The position numbers and the translations under genes were made by a program. Below the pieces are notes generated by a model. The model ran no database searches. It saw only the letters and a program-made list of their open reading frames with translations, and was not told the origin of the DNA. From Symbiodinium natans (taxonomy: Eukaryota > Sar > Dinophyceae > Suessiales > Symbiodiniaceae), in NCBI GenBank assembly GCA_905221605.1, contig CAJNDS010002434.1, positions 186,001 to 250,000 on the forward strand: a stretch of DNA of 64,000 nt, in the 5' to 3' direction. Each line of letters begins with the position of its first letter. Within the stretch, counting starts at the first letter, position 1. Below are positions 59,600 to 64,000 of the stretch, piece by piece.

Positions 59600-62500
59600 A
59601 AGAACAGGGCGAGTAAGCGAGTTGTCCTGTGGGACATTTTGCCAGAAAGGTACGACGAAGCTTTTGTTTGTGCTTCGCCAAGGTATGCGCCACCAAGTCG
59701 GTTTGGTGCCGCCCAGGGCATCTATTCAGCTGTCCGATCTCCTAGATTCTCGGGCTCTTGAGCCCAGATCTCACAGTCACACTGACTGGTGATCAGTGAT
59801 CACGCGCAAACTCAGGCCGTGACTTTCATGAGTACTCCCTGGTCACTTGCTGGAATGGCAGCCGCCTGTTTGCACTCACAGCAACAGAAACATCTACCCG
59901 GCTTTGTTTGCTTGAGTGCAGCACGAAGGCTGACATGAAACTCCTCGTAGCACAATCCACTTCTTGTCCACTGTTCGGAGTTTGCCTGGGCTCTAAGAAG
60001 GGAGAGTTGTCCTCATACCCACTGCGACAGGTTAACAGAAAATGTGTGTTGGACGTTGCTCATACAAGTTATCTTCACGAGAAATTATTGTGGCCATGAC
60101 TTGAACTTCGGACAGAAGGTTGCTGAGAAGCTTGCGTAGTTTCACGCGTTGTGGTTTCCTTGTTGATAGTCACATGGCTACATCTACTTCAATCATACCT
60201 AGTCGCCATACATCGTTAGGAAAAGCTTCAGGGCAGCTCGTATCACATGCAGCAATTACTTCTATTCTAACTGGAGAGAGGTGGTAAGGTTAAACGGAAG
60301 ATGAACTACAGGATTCCTAATGAGGTCAGTAATAAATAAGTCCAGTAGGCTGCACAGTTCATTGTTGTTTGTTATTGCCCTATGTGGGGAGGACACCGAT
60401 TCCTGTAGACAGCATATGTTTTGATCACGTTCATGATTGCCTTTTCTGCTGCTGCAGCTTTTGAATTTATGTGGCTTCATGTGGCACTTCGCTTCATCTT
60501 GTTCCTTACAAGTTAGAAGCCACATGAAATACAGCTAAAGTTCACTCGTTCATGCCCTGACTACAAACAAAAGCATTGCCTTCAGTATCTCCTGTTATGC
60601 TGATGCGCTTACTCGCTCATGCATGTAATTCGTTGACTCTTGTTCTCTCGTTGTGAGCCGCTTCTTTCTCTCCATAAGATATCCAAGACGAGAGAAACAA
60701 CATTCTCGGATGTCGGTGGGTGACACGTGTGGTGTCTTGCTGAACTTGCTGCTCGTGCTTGGTTTCATTACCCTGCAATTGCAGATGCACGTGCATTCCA
60801 CTGTGTGGGGGGTCTTGTTTGTTCGCTAGTGACGACATGAGTGACAATTCATCTGACAGGAATCACAATACTACGCAACAGCTTCGCTGGCAGGTAAATC
60901 GCATTGACTAGTGGTAGGTCAACCGCAGAAATTTATGGAAAGGACGTCCGTAGCCGAGAGTTGACGGGGCATGCAGGCGATTTCCATGCAACCACCAGGC
61001 CGTGCTCTTTACAGTTCTGCTGTTGAGCAACAGTGTAACAGTTGCCTGTGCAAATTGTTGACATTGTCCGAAGTGGCAGCCTGCTGCAGTCCGAACAGGG
61101 CTTGGCAAGAGCAGGTGGCAACCTTTGTAAACCGGGCCTGCGCCCTCGCAATATCTCGACAGGTCTTAACGAGTATCGAGTGCCGATGCTCGCGTTAGGG
61201 GTGCCACCTCCTCAGTGACCTGGCATCGTTCGGCACCGAAGCCGAGAGAGAAATCTCAAGCCGAGGGTGGGAGTCATGCTCCTGCTGCACTATGCTCCCG
61301 GCCTAGAGCGTGCTGTTCGGTGTTGGCTCGCCTCGTTTCTTGTCCTGCTTAGGCCGCGTACTCCAGGCGCCACCCGCCGCCGGACTGTCCTCCGATGCTG
61401 CCGGAGGACGAGGCTGCTCGAATCATCGCAAGCCTTTTTCTTTCGGTTTTTCACGTTGGGGGTGGTGAGGGCATGCTGCAAAGACAAACGTGCGGAGGCC
61501 TGTGGATCATGAATTGCCCTGCCACTCCGCCAGGCAGAGCTGGCGAAGCGCTTCGGATGTGGCAACTTGGACGAGGCTGCTTCCGTTGAAAAAGAGGCTC
61601 GATGTGCTGCACTCACTGAGCCGAACAGCCAGGTGTGCGAAGTGACGGGGACAAAGAGCAAGTCTGTCCTCCTCAAGAAGATGGGCTCCCAGTGTGCGGA
61701 GGTGCCGCAGATGATCGCAGATTTGTAATATTTTGTCATCCTAGCCGGACTGTCAGAGAGCCTACCTCGTGGCTTGAAAGACTGTATGTTTGAAAGGCTT
61801 CTGTGCCTAACCTCGAGCAGAGGACTTGCTTGGCCTCCTGGCGGGCATTGACGTTCACAAGATGATGGACTGCTGCGGATGCTGGGGGCTGCGGGCTGTG
61901 CCTGCCCCCTTGTGAGTTCTGTGTGTGCGCAAGGGCCGAGAATTTGCGAGAATTTCGCACTAAGCACCAGCGCAGGAGATGATGCCCACGCCTGAGGACT
62001 CAAGTGCTTCGTTGGTCCTGACACGCTTTACATTGCAGGAGCTCTAGCAGTAGCATCACATGCGACTGGAAAGAGCAAGAAAGGGCATGGGAAAGGGCAT
62101 GGGAGCAGGGGACTCATGTGCCGAGGGCCAAACGGCCAGTTGAAGACGTCGCTGCTGCTTGACTGCACTCCCGCGACTTGACCAGGGACGACTTTGCGGC
62201 TTGAGAGCCTTTGCCAGGCCATGATGGAAATGGAGGATTCCATTCTTCTTCAGGTGGCTTTGTGTGGCTTGCGTTGATTGGCTCGCTGTGACCCTGAGTC
62301 ATCCTGAGACCCTCCATCCGCCGTGCGTGAGGAGGTGGAGGAAGAGGTGGAGGAAGAGGTGGAGGAAGAGGTGAAGGATTTGGACGACATGAGAACCGAC
62401 GGAGTGGCGGCGTGGTCCGGAGGGACGGGAGGGGGGACTGGTGACGCCGAGCCGGCGCAGGCCCACCAAGCGTCTGAAGTACAGTGATGGACATCGTGCA

Positions 62501-64000
62501 GTACACAAGGGCCTGTACAGTTGTGGCATGACGTCAGGAAGGCGTCCGGGCTCGCGGCCAGTACTTGGCGAGGTGCGGCCTGGGCTGTGCTCCTTGTGTG
62601 TGCTTTCTTTTCTGACGGGTGTGGGGGGGTGGGACATCTGTGCTCTGAGACAGGATGGTCGCAGTCTCTGATCAGCAGGCTGACTTGCTGCCGTTCGCAT
62701 AATTAAGCGTCCGAATCATCTCGAAGAAACATCATGGGACTAACATCCTTCTGCAATCCTTTCCCAAGTACTTTAAAAGCATTTTTGAGTTTTTTTGAAG
62801 CGCCAGGCCGTGAGGGAATACCTGCTTACAGAGCCGCTCGAAGAGTCTTGGTCTGCACGTATTCAGGGCACTGGGGGCTTGCGCCGTGTCAGCAATGCGC
62901 GTGTCGGCAAGACCCAGCAAGGATATGTGGAGAACCGCTCTTGACTTGGAGGCCTGGTGTTGGCATGTTCTCAGGATTGTTTTGTGCTATTAGTATTGTT
63001 GGTAATATTATTGTTGTTACTAGCGTTTTTAAGCATGTCTTTGGGGCAAGTGTGGATGCATGACTGTGGCTTGACAGAACTGGCTAACGCCGGCAGAACA
63101 CCGAAAAATGGACAAGGACGCTGGACATGTCTCACTTTCTGGTGGCTTCTCTCTCCCGACTTTACGTGGACTTTGAGAAAGGACTTCAGCAAGATCATTC
63201 CGAGCAAGGACATGAGCCAAGCTCTTGCAACTCTTGTAGTTATGGCAACTATCTTGCGCCTCCTATACTAGCTTCAGAAAGGAGTTTGCCGAGATTCTGC
63301 GTCGGCGTCCCGAACTAAAAACATTTGTACAGCGCGTCCCGACCTCAATTTTTTGAAAGGCTTTCGGCCTTGGCATCCTTCACACCTTGCCGCATCCGGT
63401 GTTGCAGGCCATCGTGAGAAAGATCGCGCAGCGAGCTTGAAAGCAGAATCCCCTCAAGACATCTGTGGGCCCGACGTTCGTGCTGTTCGGTAGAACGGGT
63501 GCCCCACGATACTGAGGACACTGCAAGGCAGTGGTATGGCATGATCTGGCACATGCCCAAGGGCTCTTCGCCTGCGGCCAAGCCGCAGATGGTCTAGCCT
63601 TCGGCGTACAAGCCGCGTGAAATTCAAATTCGTTGCAGGTGTGCAAAGTTTTGAATCCAACATCTGCAAAACGTGCACCGGCGCACGTGCTTTGCTTGGC
63701 ATTGCCGGCCTATGCTGCAAAGCAACCATAGGCCGAGCTGGCGACGCGAGCCGAAGTATGGCAAAGTCTCTGTGTGGAAACGGCTTGGAATGATGGTTTG
63801 TCCAGAAGCAGGCTATTCAGTTGTTTGTCCAGACGCAGGCATTTCAGTTGTGTTTGTCCAGAAGCAGGCTATTCAGCTATGGCCAAGAAAGAAGCCGAAA
63901 GCCGTAGTGGGTTTCGCTGTTCAGCTTGAATTTCATGAGGTTGCGAGTTGCGACTTGTCGGGTCTTGTTCTAGGACGATGAACTTGAGCCTCGAGAACAT
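59600..64000. other. Unassigned to the end of the window
   Basis: The 60100-60900 stretch looks more AT-rich than its surroundings and has no gene. Low-complexity GTGGAGGAAGAG (three copies) lies at about 62333-62378. A possible exon reads LHTLPHPVLQAIVRKIAQRA near 63377-63436. Nothing is assignable to a family. Confidence 0.4.
63797..63880. repeat. Three-copy repeat, unit about 28 bp
   Basis: TTTGTCCAGAAGCAGGCTAT with TCAGTTG is repeated three times, the middle copy with AGACGCAGGCATTTCAG. Confidence 0.85.

Overview
The window looks like nuclear DNA of a dinoflagellate, probably a Symbiodinium-like alga. Every gene I can recognise reads on the + strand. Genes are broken into short exons by 50-110 nt introns whose 5' ends are GC, GA or GT and whose 3' ends are AG|G. 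Intergenic DNA is rich in micro- and minisatellites. The retroelement starts with tandem copies resembling the 3' end of the dinoflagellate spliced leader (SL). The intergenic repeats resemble plant-type CCCTAAA telomeric DNA. No bacterial features (operons, Shine-Dalgarno sites, CRISPR) are present. Exon limits were inferred by eye from conserved protein motifs plus splice signals, so they are models, not confirmed transcripts.

Layout. 1-6.9 kb: no recognisable gene; nested tandem repeats. 6.9-7.1 kb: exons of an unnamed W/Y-rich protein. 7.5-9.1 kb: intact intron-free plastid-type glutathione reductase. 9.1-14.1 kb: nothing identifiable. 14.1-15.8 kb: multi-exon HAD-like phosphatase. 16.2 kb: near-perfect 9-bp minisatellite. 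17.2-17.8 kb: unidentified ORF. 18.3-19.0 kb: leucine-rich-repeat gene. 20.5-24.2 kb: scattered exon-like fragments. 24.5-26.5 kb: Ser/Thr protein kinase with about a dozen small exons. 30.0-30.3 kb: EF-hand protein. 31.7-32.8 kb: intact Pro/Ala-rich protein with a duplicated KKGGAGG..TWG module. 34.8-36.2 kb: unnamed exons. 36.5-52.7 kb: soluble inorganic pyrophosphatase, six exons that together encode about 292 aa. 53.1-53.5 kb: RanBP2-like zinc fingers. 57.9-59.6 kb: putative multi-spanning membrane protein. The rest to 64 kb is unassigned.

The most striking object sits inside the second intron (about 14.9 kb) of the pyrophosphatase gene. It is an approximately 11.5 kb non-LTR (LINE) retroelement in the same orientation as its host. 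It encodes: an RRM/coiled-coil ORF1; an APE endonuclease-RT-RNase H ORF2 that shares ORF1's frame and is separated from it by one UGA codon; a membrane-anchored coiled-coil ORF3; and ORF4, with the HxD...H...R signature of a 2-oxoglutarate/Fe(II) dioxygenase, possibly TET/JBP-like. ORF1, ORF3 and ORF4 each follow a pyrimidine tract plus AG resembling a trans-splice acceptor. The element is bracketed by 7-bp telomere-like repeats on both sides. Since dinoflagellate DNA carries 5-hydroxymethyluracil, a retroelement with its own dioxygenase is the leading candidate for a new system here.
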